Assembly: GCF_900187125.1 (NCBI RefSeq)
Contig: NZ_LT906468.1
Coordinates: 310,001-374,000 of the forward strand
Source: Sphingobacterium mizutaii
Lineage (GTDB): Bacteria; Bacteroidota; Bacteroidia; Sphingobacteriales; Sphingobacteriaceae
Direction of reading: 5' to 3'
Length of the DNA stretch: 64,000 bases
Shown here: one piece after another, positions 26,195 to 35,912 of the stretch
How the letters are laid out: each line of letters starts with the position of its first letter
Numbering within the stretch: the stretch's first letter is position 1
Notes under the pieces: generated by a model
Seen by the model: only the letters and a program-made list of their open reading frames with translations
Databases searched by the model: none
Told to the model about the DNA's origin: nothing
Position numbers and translations under genes: made by a program

Positions 26195-26853
26195 GACGAT
26201 TTATTGCAATAACGATCCTGTCCTTTGCTGTTTTCTATGCAAGAGGTCAGATTTACATAGACCCCGCCGTGGCAGCCGCAACGGGTGTCCATGCAGGGAT
26301 AATGAACAGCCAACTCAACAATGTGAATAGTAATCTTACGCTCATCCAGCGGGGGCAGATGGCGGTAACAGGCCAGCTCCTGATTGTGAACGATTTACAG
26401 GATAAGATTTACAAGGGATTGAGCGAAGTATCCGGCGTTGTCCGTTCACTGCTCACCGTAGAGGACATTGCCAGTATTTCCCTTGACATCGTTAATGACG
26501 TGGAAAAAGCAATGAACATCGCAAGCGGAAATCCGGTACTCCTGTTATTTGCCGAAGCGGGCGCACGGGAATTTAAGACACGGGCGACCAACCTATCTGC
26601 CGAGGTCAGCGCCTTTGTGCTGAAAGGTGGAAAAGATAACCTGATGGATGCGGGAGAAAGGGCTAAATTGCTCAACCGGATACGTACGGAATTGACCATC
26701 CTGCGGGGCGTAGCCTTTGGGATGCACAGAAGTATGTATTGGGCCAAACAGCGCGGTATTCTTAACTCCCTCAATCCATACGCAGGTTTTATCAATATCG
26801 ACAAACAGATTGCCGATGACATTATCCGTAATTCAAGACTGCTCAAACGATGA
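26191..26853 (+). CDS. Exported tra-operon protein, tandem paralogue 1 of 3 (VirB5 position)
   Basis: A 220-residue protein with a signal peptide (FIAITILSFAVFYARGQ) and a long helical body. It shares with the next two genes the pattern RSMYWAK..G.L..LNPY..FIN.DK..AD.IIRN..LLK at the C terminus and a middle segment with LLFAE....REFK/QLK and LSAEVS.FVL. Located between the VirB4-like and VirB6-like genes, the place of virB5 in other systems. A minor-pilin or periplasmic adaptor role is inferred. Overlaps both neighbours by 4 bp. Confidence 0.8.
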   Translation: MRRFIAITILSFAVFYARGQIYIDPAVAAATGVHAGIMNSQLNNVNSNLTLIQRGQMAVTGQLLIVNDLQDKIYKGLSEVSGVVRSLLTVEDIASISLDIVNDVEKAMNIASGNPVLLLFAEAGAREFKTRATNLSAEVSAFVLKGGKDNLMDAGERAKLLNRIRTELTILRGVAFGMHRSMYWAKQRGILNSLNPYAGFINIDKQIADDIIRNSRLLKR

Positions 26854-27503
26854 GGTACATTATCCTAATACTGCTTTTGGTCATCTTGACCACAGCAAAC
26901 GCACAGCTCAATGTGGAACTGATCCACCAATTGGTCGAACACAGCAAAGATGAATACGACCGCCAGATCACCGCAAGAAACAGACAGGCCATTACCTCGG
27001 CCAACGAGGAAGTAAACAGAGAAGAAACGGCAAAGCTCAAAACCCGTTATCGGCAGTTGCACAGCCGTTTCCAGACCCTCGGTATGGCATTGCAGGGGCT
27101 TAGTATGGGTCTGGAATCCGCGCCTATCGTTACAGAGATCATAAACCAACAGAAAAGGATCATGGGCATTGTTTCCGCACATCCCGAATTTCTATTGCTC
27201 GCCATCGATGCAGAAAAGGATATGGCAGAAAAAGCTGTGCAATTGGCACGCTACCTCACCGGGCTTTTTATCAGTATCGGCGACCTGGGCCAGATGAAAG
27301 CAAGTGACAGAAGAATACTGTACGGACACGTCCTGCAGGAACTTCGAGCAATAGCCGGAGCATCACGGGGGCTTGCGGTTACTATGTACTATTCAACACG
27401 CAAAAAGCTACTTGATTCCCTAAATCCGTTTTCGGGTTACATCAATGAGGACAAGCGTATAGTTGATAATATCTTAAGGCAATTGGAGGAATTTAAGCCA
27501 TGA
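26850..27503 (+). CDS. Exported tra-operon protein, tandem paralogue 2 of 3
   Basis: A 217-residue protein with a signal peptide (IILILLLVILTTANAQ). It is the most diverged of the three: the C-terminal block is MYYSTRKKLLDSLNPFSGY followed by INEDKRIVDNILRQLEEF instead of the MYWAK..G and IIRN forms, and the middle holds LLLAIDAEKDMAEKAVQLA. It starts within the stop of paralogue 1 and ends within the start of paralogue 3, so all three are translationally coupled. Confidence 0.8.
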   Translation: MRYIILILLLVILTTANAQLNVELIHQLVEHSKDEYDRQITARNRQAITSANEEVNREETAKLKTRYRQLHSRFQTLGMALQGLSMGLESAPIVTEIINQQKRIMGIVSAHPEFLLLAIDAEKDMAEKAVQLARYLTGLFISIGDLGQMKASDRRILYGHVLQELRAIAGASRGLAVTMYYSTRKKLLDSLNPFSGYINEDKRIVDNILRQLEEFKP

Positions 27504-28174
27504 AGAAACAACTTATATCCATGCTGTTTATATGCTTTTCGACGCTTGCCTTTGGACAAAGCTATGTAACCATTATCTATGATGCCAAGCACCTCGCCAT
27601 CGTAAACGAGAACGGCGCGGTAAGGTTGGTTTCCGAACAGGCTCATAACAATATGCTGGGCAACATCCGTGGACGGATCGACGACATTAACGTCAACCTA
27701 TCTTCCGTGGTATTGGTACAGAACATGATACACCGATCACTGACCGAAGTGGATCGGGCATTGAAGTCCGGCCGCTCCGCGCTCCATATTGCAAGGCTCT
27801 CTCAGGACATTGCCACACACAGCACTAAAATGTTGGAGACCGCCAAAGGAGAACCGTGGCTGCTGCTCTTTGCCGAGGACGTCACCCGCCAGCTCAAAGA
27901 CAGGGGAATAAACCTTGCCGCCGAAGTCTCCGAGTTTGTTCTCCAAGAGGGAAAAAACGTACTGATGGATTACGAAAAAAGAGACCACCTCATGCGCGAG
28001 ATCATTCTCGAACTGAAAGTCATACGCGCATTGGTGTTCAGTATGGAAAGGTCAATGTATTGGGCGAAGATCAACGGCGTACTAAAAATGGCGAACCCTT
28101 ACCGCAATTTCATCAATATGGACAAACGCAAAGCCGACGAAATCATACGGAACTATTATCTACTAAAGGATTGA
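27500..28174 (+). CDS. Exported tra-operon protein, tandem paralogue 3 of 3
   Basis: A 224-residue protein with a signal peptide (LISMLFICFSTLAFGQ). The middle segment PWLLLFAEDVTRQLKDRG and the C-terminal SMYWAKINGVLKMANPY block are close to paralogue 1. It has a distinct extra N-terminal strand region after the signal (SYVTIIYDAKHLAIVNENG). Same predicted location and role as its two neighbours; three copies would allow a hetero-oligomer. Confidence 0.8.
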   Translation: MKKQLISMLFICFSTLAFGQSYVTIIYDAKHLAIVNENGAVRLVSEQAHNNMLGNIRGRIDDINVNLSSVVLVQNMIHRSLTEVDRALKSGRSALHIARLSQDIATHSTKMLETAKGEPWLLLFAEDVTRQLKDRGINLAAEVSEFVLQEGKNVLMDYEKRDHLMREIILELKVIRALVFSMERSMYWAKINGVLKMANPYRNFINMDKRKADEIIRNYYLLKD

Positions 28175-28176
28175 AC

Positions 28177-28965
28177 ATGAAAACAAAATACATCACAGGG
28201 CTACTGCTGTTCCTATTTTCCATCACGGGAACGATGGCGCAGAACGTGAAGCGACAGACCGATAAACATATCGTAAACCAACAGGAACGCATGGTTCATA
28301 AGCAATGGGATCGAAAGAAGTTTACGCCGACCAAAGGTTTTTTGGGGTTGAACTATCAATATTGGCTCACCTGGGCGTGGCATCCAAACTACCCCAAGAC
28401 CGACCGCCGACCGTTGAGCGGTACAGGGCCACAGACCCTGCGCATGGGTATGGTACTGGCCATGCAACAAACGGACGAAGCCTATAAAAAGCATACGGAC
28501 ACCATCCGCAATGTAGCGGTGACCGAAGCCCTCAATTATTCCGGTCTGGTCACGGAGGCCGACCCCTTATGGTTACTTTATTACCGCAGGGAATTTGGAA
28601 ATCTGATCGATGATACGGACACCAATCCGCTCGCCGGACTTTCACCGGACGTGAGTGATTATTTGAGGAACAAAGGTCTATTGGAATGGTACAACGAAGA
28701 ACGTGCGGAATTGAAAGAACGGTTGGGAGCTGCCCGAACGACCACGCTTGACCGTGGCAACCGTATAATGGCCTATCACCGTTTACTTGCGGAACACCGA
28801 AAACTACTGTCCGCATGGGAATCCAAAAAGAACTATGCCGCAAAATTCCTTTTATTGGCGGGGAACCGTGACCGCCTGCAAAGTGAGAACCCCGATCTGC
28901 CGGAGTTTGCAACAGATCGTTCCGATGTACAGATTGCAGAGGACATCCTAAAAAGAACCCAATAA
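28177..28965 (+). CDS. Exported tra-operon protein of unknown function
   Basis: A 262-residue protein with a signal peptide (YITGLLLFLFSITGTMAQ). The mature part is rich in aromatic and basic residues (KGFLGLNYQYWLTWAWHPNY), then helical with repeated Arg/Glu. ATG 28177 follows the previous stop by 2 bp and begins the signal peptide; a longer frame upstream overlaps paralogue 3 and is not coding. Conserved in position before traJ in Bacteroidota elements. No activity can be assigned. Confidence 0.8.
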   Translation: MKTKYITGLLLFLFSITGTMAQNVKRQTDKHIVNQQERMVHKQWDRKKFTPTKGFLGLNYQYWLTWAWHPNYPKTDRRPLSGTGPQTLRMGMVLAMQQTDEAYKKHTDTIRNVAVTEALNYSGLVTEADPLWLLYYRREFGNLIDDTDTNPLAGLSPDVSDYLRNKGLLEWYNEERAELKERLGAARTTTLDRGNRIMAYHRLLAEHRKLLSAWESKKNYAAKFLLLAGNRDRLQSENPDLPEFATDRSDVQIAEDILKRTQ

Positions 28966-28983
28966 CCAAAAGAAAATCACTAT

Positions 28984-30126
28984 ATGGACTTTATAAACAT
29001 GACGGGGCTAATGCCCCGTTTTTTATTGCAGGGAAATCCTGTAAATGTGCCGGACTCTTTTAAAGACACGTTCAACTTTTTGCAAGGGAACGGTGTATAT
29101 GAGGAGGGTGTTATGCACTTTCTCAAAGGCATGAAAAACACGATATGGACCCACTTCGATACATTCATCACCGATGCACAGGCCCTTGCCGCCATTTTCA
29201 TGCTCATATTCTGTGCCATCAAATCATACGAAATGATGGCGGGCGACAAAAAAATGGAAATCATGCCTTTGTTACGCCCATTCGGGCTTGTGATGGTCAT
29301 CATCTGGTGGGGAACGTTCACCCGCGTACTTGCATATCCCACGGACATTGTTGCCGCCAAAACGGAAAGCCTGTTTGACAGCGGGCAGATCGAAGTTAAC
29401 AACCTACGCCTGCAACGTGCAAAACTCATGGTTGACGTTGCCGATCAACTGACCACCATACAGGCCGAAACCGAGATCGCCGAAAAAGAAGCGGATACGT
29501 GGTACGGTCAGGCATGGGATGCGGTCACCTCAACGGTAAAAGAGGGTTTTGCTTCAGTATGGAACCCAATCGTTGAACTCAAAAACCGTATGCAAGTGGG
29601 GTTACAGCTACTGGCGACCTATACCTTAGAAACATTGGCCGTCTGGGTATTGCGCATCTGCGTTTACATCATCTTCATCATCCAGATCATCTATTCGACC
29701 ATCCTTATCATATTAGGCCCGTTTTCCGTTGCCGTAAGTATCCTGCCCGCCTTTAGGGATTCCTTTGGTACATGGATAGCCCGGTTTATCAGCGTAAACC
29801 TGTATTCGGGCATTGCCTATCTGGTCATGCACATAGCGAGCCTGTTCCAGCAATATGCGATGGAAGCCGAGATTACCCGTTATCAGCAACTTCTTGAAAG
29901 CACGGGCGACACGATGGAGAAAATGGGGTGGTTCGCTGGAAATGGGCTGTTGAGTTTCGGTATCGTCATCGTGACGTTCCTGATCGGAGGGCTGACCATG
30001 TTAACCGTACCGAGTATCAGCACTTGGATCGTATCGACAAGCGGTATCACTTCCGCCGCAAGTACAATGGGGCGTGGAGCATCCAATATGGGCCGTGCCG
30101 CAAGAAAGATAATCGCCAACTTTTAA
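28984..30126 (+). CDS. traJ: TraJ: VirB6-like polytopic inner-membrane protein
   Basis: A 380-residue protein with several membrane helices (ALAAIFMLIFCAIKSYEMM, FGLVMVIIWWGTFTRVLA, VWVLRICVYIIFIIQIIYST, then a central GPFSVAVSILPAFRDSFGTW motif and two further helices), the layout of TraJ/VirB6 channel components. It is followed 21 bp later by traK. Confidence 0.93.
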   Translation: MDFINMTGLMPRFLLQGNPVNVPDSFKDTFNFLQGNGVYEEGVMHFLKGMKNTIWTHFDTFITDAQALAAIFMLIFCAIKSYEMMAGDKKMEIMPLLRPFGLVMVIIWWGTFTRVLAYPTDIVAAKTESLFDSGQIEVNNLRLQRAKLMVDVADQLTTIQAETEIAEKEADTWYGQAWDAVTSTVKEGFASVWNPIVELKNRMQVGLQLLATYTLETLAVWVLRICVYIIFIIQIIYSTILIILGPFSVAVSILPAFRDSFGTWIARFISVNLYSGIAYLVMHIASLFQQYAMEAEITRYQQLLESTGDTMEKMGWFAGNGLLSFGIVIVTFLIGGLTMLTVPSISTWIVSTSGITSAASTMGRGASNMGRAARKIIANF

Positions 30127-30147
30127 CCCCTTTAAACACGCAATGCT

Positions 30148-30768
30148 ATGATAATAAAAAATATTGAAGCCAAGATCAGGCTTGCCACCTTTATTGCAGG
30201 GGCAAGCCTGATCGCCGCCCTGCTCATGGTGGTGGCGGTATCTTTTTTTGCCTACAAACAGGTCGGCAATGCACGGAAATCCGTGTATATACTTGATGCC
30301 AACAATGTACCGATGTCTGCACGACAGACAGACGTGGAGGTGAACAGGCCCGTGGAATACCGTACGCACATCAACCTATTTCATTCCCTGTTCTTTACGC
30401 TCGCACCCGATGAGAAGTTTATCGAATACCAGATGAATAAAGCCATGTACCTGATCGATGAATCCGGTGCATTGCAGTACAACAATCTGCGGGAAAAAGG
30501 CTTTTTCAACTCCGTGCTATCGTCCAGCTCCGTGCTCACCATCCAGACGGACTCCATCCACGTCGATCCGGTAAAGAAATACTTTAAGTTTTATGGCAAA
30601 CAGACCATAGATCGGCGCAGCTCTACCGTAATACGCTCGCTGGTCACCGAGGGCTATTTACGGGACCTTGAAATGCGTACGGAGAACAATGGTCACGGTG
30701 TACTGATAACCCGATGGAAAACACTCGAAAACAAAGATATATCCTATGTTCAAAAAAATAACTTCTAA
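30148..30768 (+). CDS. traK: TraK: VirB8-like protein
   Basis: A 206-residue protein with one N-terminal membrane helix (GASLIAALLMVVAVSFFAY) and a periplasmic domain with the conserved NRPVEYRTHINLFHSLFF segment found in Bacteroidota TraK. VirB8-type proteins nucleate the inner-membrane part of the apparatus. It overlaps traL by 23 bp in another frame. Confidence 0.93.
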   Translation: MIIKNIEAKIRLATFIAGASLIAALLMVVAVSFFAYKQVGNARKSVYILDANNVPMSARQTDVEVNRPVEYRTHINLFHSLFFTLAPDEKFIEYQMNKAMYLIDESGALQYNNLREKGFFNSVLSSSSVLTIQTDSIHVDPVKKYFKFYGKQTIDRRSSTVIRSLVTEGYLRDLEMRTENNGHGVLITRWKTLENKDISYVQKNNF

Positions 30769-31186
30769 CCGACCACCAGACACGACGGTATGGGCAGCTT
30801 TTTATAAGGAGTTTGGCAAGTACATCGATGGGAGCATCACACGTACCAAACGGTTTCTTGAAGCCCGGCCACGTGCGGTATTTATCGCAATGGTACTAAG
30901 CATCCTCGTTTCTGCCAGTTGCTTTCTTTTTCTCCCAAAGGAAATACCGAAGAAAGAACCCTTACAACTTTCCATGCAACAGCCCCTAATGGGCGGAATG
31001 GGCGGTATTGTTACCACCGTTTCAGCTCTAAAGGAACTGCTGGAAATCCGTACCATCCTCGACAGTCTGATGGAAAAAGAAAACTTGGACAGCTCCGACA
31101 GCCTTCTGATGGAGAGAGCCATCGACAGAATGCAGATCCTCGAAAAAAGATTGGCCGAAGCAAACAAACCCCAAAATTCACCCTAA
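30746..31186 (+). CDS. traL: TraL: small membrane protein of the mating apparatus
   Basis: A 146-residue protein with a basic N-terminal cytoplasmic part, one membrane helix (AVFIAMVLSILVSASCFLFL) and a helical periplasmic tail. It lies between traK and traM as in CTnDOT. The 23-bp overlap with traK suggests coupled translation. Biochemical role unknown. Confidence 0.8.
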   Translation: MFKKITSNRPPDTTVWAAFYKEFGKYIDGSITRTKRFLEARPRAVFIAMVLSILVSASCFLFLPKEIPKKEPLQLSMQQPLMGGMGGIVTTVSALKELLEIRTILDSLMEKENLDSSDSLLMERAIDRMQILEKRLAEANKPQNSP

Positions 31187-31201
31187 TACAATGCAACAAA
31201 C

Positions 31202-32362
31202 ATGAAAATCAATTTCAGACAGCCGCGCTATGTGCTGCCCCTCATAGTGCTGCCCTTTCTATGCCTTTTCTTCTATGTCTATCGGACAGGTTTTGCAAAG
31301 GATGAAGCTCCCCAGCAAGAGGGCAATCCCTTGCAGGGGCAGATTGCCGATGTATCGGAGGACGTTAAGAACCGTGCGCTATCCGACAAACTTGCCGCCT
31401 ATCGTGAGCAGTACCGCCGTGGTGATGGCTATACGGCAATAGGCCAGTTACAGGAAGAAAGAGCCGAACAATTCCGTTTTGATGAACTGTACAACGAAGA
31501 AGAAAAGCGAAGACTTGATTCCATCGAGCGGGCGCTCAAAAACGGGCGACCTGTTCCCACTAATGGAGATTCGGGAAACGACGACGGAGACAGGACCTTG
31601 CAACAGGCCCTTTCGTCACTACAGCGAAAACACGAACCAATCAGAGAGACGCCGGATAAAACTGATCCGATGGAACTTTTCCGTAGGCAGATGTCCTTTG
31701 CGGATAGTATGGCAAGAGCGAATGATCCCGACGAACAGGCGGCCCGCATGGAACGTGAACGCATGGAAGAAGCAAAAAGAGAAATCGAAAATCAGCCCCG
31801 CTTGTCTGTTTCCAAATACGGTACAGATCAAGGAACGTTCAACACCATTCGCTCTGAAAGTGACAACACTTTCATACAAGCCATTATCGACGAAAACATA
31901 ACAGGTTATGCCGATTCCCGTCTACGGATACGGTTAATGGATGACCTATTGGTCGGCCCGCACGTGGTCAGGAAAGGCACACACGTCTTTGCAAAAATTT
32001 CGGGTTTTTCGGGGCAACGGGTGCTGCTTACGATTACTTCCATTATGCACGAAAACAACATATTACCCATACGGCTCGAAATTTACGACAATGACGGCTC
32101 ACCCGGACTGTACGTGCCCGCCTCGGCATTCAGGGAGTTTAGCCGGGAGCTCGGCGGTAACACCACGCAGGGAATTACCCTCGGGCAACAGGCCGAGAAC
32201 AATAGTCAGTTGGTCATGAGTGCCATTCAACGGATGTTCCAATCCACAACGACTGCCGTATCAAAACATATTCGGAAGAACAGGGCCAAACTGAAATACA
32301 ATACGATGGTGTACCTCATCGATCCGCAGGCACTCCGCCAAAGCCAACAGAATTACAAATAG
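31202..32362 (+). CDS. traM: TraM: VirB10-like protein
   Basis: A 386-residue protein with an N-terminal membrane helix (VLPLIVLPFLCLFFYVY), a long charged and presumably disordered periplasmic linker (about 40-210), and a C-terminal VirB10/TraM domain (about 215-375: FIQAIIDENITGYADSRLR, KGTHVFAKISGFSGQRVL). VirB10 proteins bridge both membranes and signal channel opening. Confidence 0.93.
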   Translation: MKINFRQPRYVLPLIVLPFLCLFFYVYRTGFAKDEAPQQEGNPLQGQIADVSEDVKNRALSDKLAAYREQYRRGDGYTAIGQLQEERAEQFRFDELYNEEEKRRLDSIERALKNGRPVPTNGDSGNDDGDRTLQQALSSLQRKHEPIRETPDKTDPMELFRRQMSFADSMARANDPDEQAARMERERMEEAKREIENQPRLSVSKYGTDQGTFNTIRSESDNTFIQAIIDENITGYADSRLRIRLMDDLLVGPHVVRKGTHVFAKISGFSGQRVLLTITSIMHENNILPIRLEIYDNDGSPGLYVPASAFREFSRELGGNTTQGITLGQQAENNSQLVMSAIQRMFQSTTTAVSKHIRKNRAKLKYNTMVYLIDPQALRQSQQNYK

Positions 32363-32384
32363 TAAAACCATTTAAGATTTCACC

Positions 32385-33233
32385 ATGAAAAAGAAACATC
32401 ATTTTCTAATCCTTTTCCTTATATGTTGTATCGGATATTCCGCGCACAGTCAACAGGCTACGGAAAGCCGATTAGGAACACTTCCCGGCCTGAGCCTGCA
32501 CCGTGGCCATACGGTGCATATCCTTTCACCCGAACCCATTAGGTATGTTGACATCGCTTCGCACCATGTATCGGGCGATCTGCCCCTTGAAAACGTGTTG
32601 CGGATCAAATTGAATGAAGACACCACGCAGACAGAACAACTCGATTATGAACTTGGAACGGTTACCATTGTGGGTGATAACTTCGTGGCGCAATACCGCC
32701 TAACGGCCCCATTATGGGTTAATGACGAGAGCATTCCGGCCATGCTGGAAATCAGACCGGAACACACCCGGCCTTTGGAAATTTCAGAGATCGGATTGAG
32801 CCGTAGCAATATGAAAAACCTTGCGCTCGGTCTGCTTACAAAAAGTGTTCACAATCCTATACGAAGCACGAGGGACTACGGTGTAGGCATTGTACTTAAC
32901 GGTATCAGCACATTGGGCGATTATATCTTTCTTGACGTGTCGTTTACCAATACCTCAAACCTTTCCTACACTGTGGATGAACTCCGGTTTTTCATTGAGG
33001 ACAAGAAGATCACCAAAGCAACGAACGTGCAGACGGTCGAGATTAAACCCTTATGGCAATACCAGCCGTTGACGGAATTTAAGAAAAGACACCGCAATGT
33101 GTTCGTACTGAAAAAGGCCACCTTTCCCGGCAGTAAGGTACTTCGGGTAACGCTCACCGAAAAACAGATTTCAGGACGCACGGTCAACTTAAAGATAAAA
33201 TACGGAGATATACTGAAATCCGACACCTTTTAG
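32385..33233 (+). CDS. traN: TraN: VirB9-like DUF4138 protein
   Basis: A 282-residue protein with a signal peptide (FLILFLICCIGYSAHSQ), a DUF4138-type body that begins with a strand region (LSLHRGHTVHILSPEPIRYV), and the conserved FIEDKKITKATNVQ segment. In Bacteroidota it is the VirB9 counterpart of the outer-membrane core complex. No traO, traP or traQ follows, unlike CTnDOT. Confidence 0.92.
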   Translation: MKKKHHFLILFLICCIGYSAHSQQATESRLGTLPGLSLHRGHTVHILSPEPIRYVDIASHHVSGDLPLENVLRIKLNEDTTQTEQLDYELGTVTIVGDNFVAQYRLTAPLWVNDESIPAMLEIRPEHTRPLEISEIGLSRSNMKNLALGLLTKSVHNPIRSTRDYGVGIVLNGISTLGDYIFLDVSFTNTSNLSYTVDELRFFIEDKKITKATNVQTVEIKPLWQYQPLTEFKKRHRNVFVLKKATFPGSKVLRVTLTEKQISGRTVNLKIKYGDILKSDTF

Positions 33234-33319
33234 GTCGGCTGTATCCATCCTTTGAAAATCAAATAATATATGGAAGACCGCCGTAAGGCAGCCCACCAAC
33301 CATTAAAAATCAAATTATT

Positions 33320-35356
33320 ATGGAGGAAACCAAAGAGCAACAGGGGCTTTACCGTTCCCTGCAATTTGGCATATACCTATCCGTTGTCCTCGAAGTCTTT
33401 CTTTTTTTCTATGTAGATAGGTTCCTATTGACAGGAACAACCGATAATGGGTTGTTCCTGTTTGCGGAGAGACTTTCGAGAGTACTGTTCTATGCCGAAC
33501 TGATAAACAGTAAACTCTTTACACTCGTGCTGATCTGTCTGGTCTCCGTCGGAACATTGAGCCGAAAGAAAAAAGACCTCAATCCCAAGACGCAGATCGG
33601 TTACCCTTTTGCATTGGGGATGCTTATCCTTTTTTCGGGTTTATGGTTGCAGGGACGTGAGGCAGCCCCGATATGGCAATCGGTCAATTGGTATGACCTC
33701 GCCTATGTCACGAGTGCTTTTGCGGGTGCGATTCTGGTACACATGGCAATGGACAATGTATCCAAGATCATAAGCTCCAATCTGGGAAAGGATCGCTGGA
33801 ACGTCGAAGAAGAATCCTTTATGCAGCCGACCGAACCCGTCGTAAGCCCGTATGCAATCAACATCCCGACGTTGTTCTATTACAAAGGAAAAGTCCGTAA
33901 AGGGTACATCTTAATTGAAAATATTTTTAGGGGCCTGCTTCTTTGCGGGGTTCCGGGCAGTGGAAAATCGTTTGGGGTCATCATGCCGATCATACGCCAA
34001 ATGCTGGCCAATTCGTTCACGATGTGCCTATACGATCTGAAATATCCCGATCTCGGCAAGGTGGCCTATTATCACTATCTGCTCGCCAAGCAGGACGGTC
34101 GTTGCAGGGATTACAAATTCCATGTTATCAATCTCAACGATCCCGCAAAGAGCAGACGGGTAAACCCGATGAAGCGGGCTTACCTAAACACACTTGCCGA
34201 TGCTTCGGAAACGGCCGAAGCATTGGTTGAAGCCTTGAAAAAGGGAGACAAAAGCGGTGGTAGTGACCAATTTTTCACGCAGTCCGCCATCAATTTCCTT
34301 GCCGCATGCATCTTCTTTTTCAGTAGATTCGAAGATGGCCGTTATTCCAGCCTGCCTCATGTACTTGCCTTTCTTAACCTGTCGTATGAACAGGTTTTTA
34401 CGGTACTGTTCAGCAACGGAGAGCTTAGCTCCCTTTTATCGCCATTCATGTCCGCCTACAAGGCAAAGGCATTTGACCAATTGGAGGGGCAGGTTGGGAC
34501 GCTCAAAATCTTTATCAGCCGAATGGCTACCAAAGAAACGTTTTGGGTTTTCGGTGCGGATGATTTTGAGCTTCAAGTCAGTAACCCCAAGCACCCCGGT
34601 GTTTTGGTGCTCGCCAATGATCCCCGTACCCAGAGCATTAACTCCGCCTGCCTGTCGGTGGTACTTAATCGGGTTACGAAACTTATCAATACGAAAGGCA
34701 ATTTACCTATCGGTTTAGTGGTGGATGAGGCCCCAAGCCTTTATATTCACCGTGTTGACCTATTGGTAGCACAGAGCAGATCCAATTTTTCTGGGGTCGT
34801 TTTGGGGCTTCAGGAGTTGCCTATGTTACGCCAACAATACGGCAAGGAAACAGCGGAGGTCATCACGTCCATCATGGGCAATGTACTGTCCGGTTCGGTC
34901 AGGAGCAAAGAAACTTTGGAGTGGTTGGAGCGCCTGCTTGGTAAAGTCAAACAAACGGGGGAAAGTCTAAGTATAGACCGTACGAGAACCTCGCTATCCT
35001 TGAATGAAAAACTCGAACCGTTGATTCCTGCCGGAAAGATAGCATCGCTAAAAGCTGGTGAAATTGTTGGCATCCTTGCCCGTGATACGGTAGACACCTA
35101 TACGGGCAAATACCAGACTTCGGCGGTTAAATGCCGTGTCAATCTGGACATGGAAGCCATCAAAAAAGAAGAAGCGAATTATCGGGAACTACCAACCTAT
35201 TATGACTTCGGTGATCGAAAAGAAGAAATCCTATTGGACAATTTTTTCCGCATCAACAGAGAAGTTGAGGAAATAGTTGAACAGTTTATTCCTGCCCAAG
35301 ACAATGTTCAAATTCCCGTACCAACCGAAACGACGGAATACAACAAAAGAAAATAG
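33320..35356 (+). CDS. VirD4-like type IV coupling protein
   Basis: A 678-residue protein. Two to three N-terminal membrane helices (IYLSVVLEVFLFFYV, FTLVLICLVSVGTL, FALGMLILFSGLWL) precede a TraG/VirD4 ATPase domain. Walker A is GVPGSGKSFGVIMPII near residue 210 and Walker B GLVVDEAPSLY near residue 473. It brings the relaxase-DNA complex to the channel. In many Bacteroidota elements this gene sits next to mobA/mobB (as mobC); here it is 12 kb away, after traN. Confidence 0.94.
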   Translation: MEETKEQQGLYRSLQFGIYLSVVLEVFLFFYVDRFLLTGTTDNGLFLFAERLSRVLFYAELINSKLFTLVLICLVSVGTLSRKKKDLNPKTQIGYPFALGMLILFSGLWLQGREAAPIWQSVNWYDLAYVTSAFAGAILVHMAMDNVSKIISSNLGKDRWNVEEESFMQPTEPVVSPYAINIPTLFYYKGKVRKGYILIENIFRGLLLCGVPGSGKSFGVIMPIIRQMLANSFTMCLYDLKYPDLGKVAYYHYLLAKQDGRCRDYKFHVINLNDPAKSRRVNPMKRAYLNTLADASETAEALVEALKKGDKSGGSDQFFTQSAINFLAACIFFFSRFEDGRYSSLPHVLAFLNLSYEQVFTVLFSNGELSSLLSPFMSAYKAKAFDQLEGQVGTLKIFISRMATKETFWVFGADDFELQVSNPKHPGVLVLANDPRTQSINSACLSVVLNRVTKLINTKGNLPIGLVVDEAPSLYIHRVDLLVAQSRSNFSGVVLGLQELPMLRQQYGKETAEVITSIMGNVLSGSVRSKETLEWLERLLGKVKQTGESLSIDRTRTSLSLNEKLEPLIPAGKIASLKAGEIVGILARDTVDTYTGKYQTSAVKCRVNLDMEAIKKEEANYRELPTYYDFGDRKEEILLDNFFRINREVEEIVEQFIPAQDNVQIPVPTETTEYNKRK

Positions 35357-35401
35357 TCAATCGACTTTTTAAGGGAGTTAACTCCTACAAATCACAACAT
35401 T

Positions 35402-35911
35402 ATGAACAACACTCGACGTTCTGCATATCTGCGGATTAGATTTTTTTTCGGTTGGTTGGTGCTTGTTCCCTTTATGCTTTGTGGACAAGGCATAGATTAC
35501 AGTCCACCATTGGACAAGCTAAAGGTCACATCGCCATTTGGATACCGTATCCACCCGATCAGCGGTAAGGCTTCACACCATAGCGGTGTTGACTTTGCCG
35601 CCCGTTCCGATCCTGTATTTAATGTACTTAATGGTTATGTCAAAGCAACAGGAAGACATAAAGCACTCGGCAAGTACATACGGATAGTACACGGCGAAGT
35701 AGAGACCATTTACGGACACCTTTCCCATATACTCGTTTCATCTGGTGATACGGTAATAGCGGGGCAACCTATCGCTATCACTGGAAGCACGGGCAGGGTG
35801 ACAGGAGAACACCTGCATTTTTCGGTGAAATTCAACGGTAAATTCCTTGACCCCTTGAAATTCCTACGCAGGTTAAGAGAACAATTAGACCAATCCTTAA
35901 ACATGGAATAA
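35402..35911 (+). CDS. M23-family peptidoglycan endopeptidase
   Basis: A 169-residue protein with a signal segment (FFFGWLVLVPFMLCGQG) and an M23/LytM domain: first His in KASHHSGVDFAARSD, Asp in HSGVD, the glycyl core (YIRIVHGEVETIYGHLSH) and the closing HLHFSV motif. Zinc ligands look complete. It would open the cell wall locally for assembly of the transfer machine, the task of VirB1-like enzymes elsewhere. Confidence 0.92.
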   Translation: MNNTRRSAYLRIRFFFGWLVLVPFMLCGQGIDYSPPLDKLKVTSPFGYRIHPISGKASHHSGVDFAARSDPVFNVLNGYVKATGRHKALGKYIRIVHGEVETIYGHLSHILVSSGDTVIAGQPIAITGSTGRVTGEHLHFSVKFNGKFLDPLKFLRRLREQLDQSLNME

Positions 35912-35912
35912 T

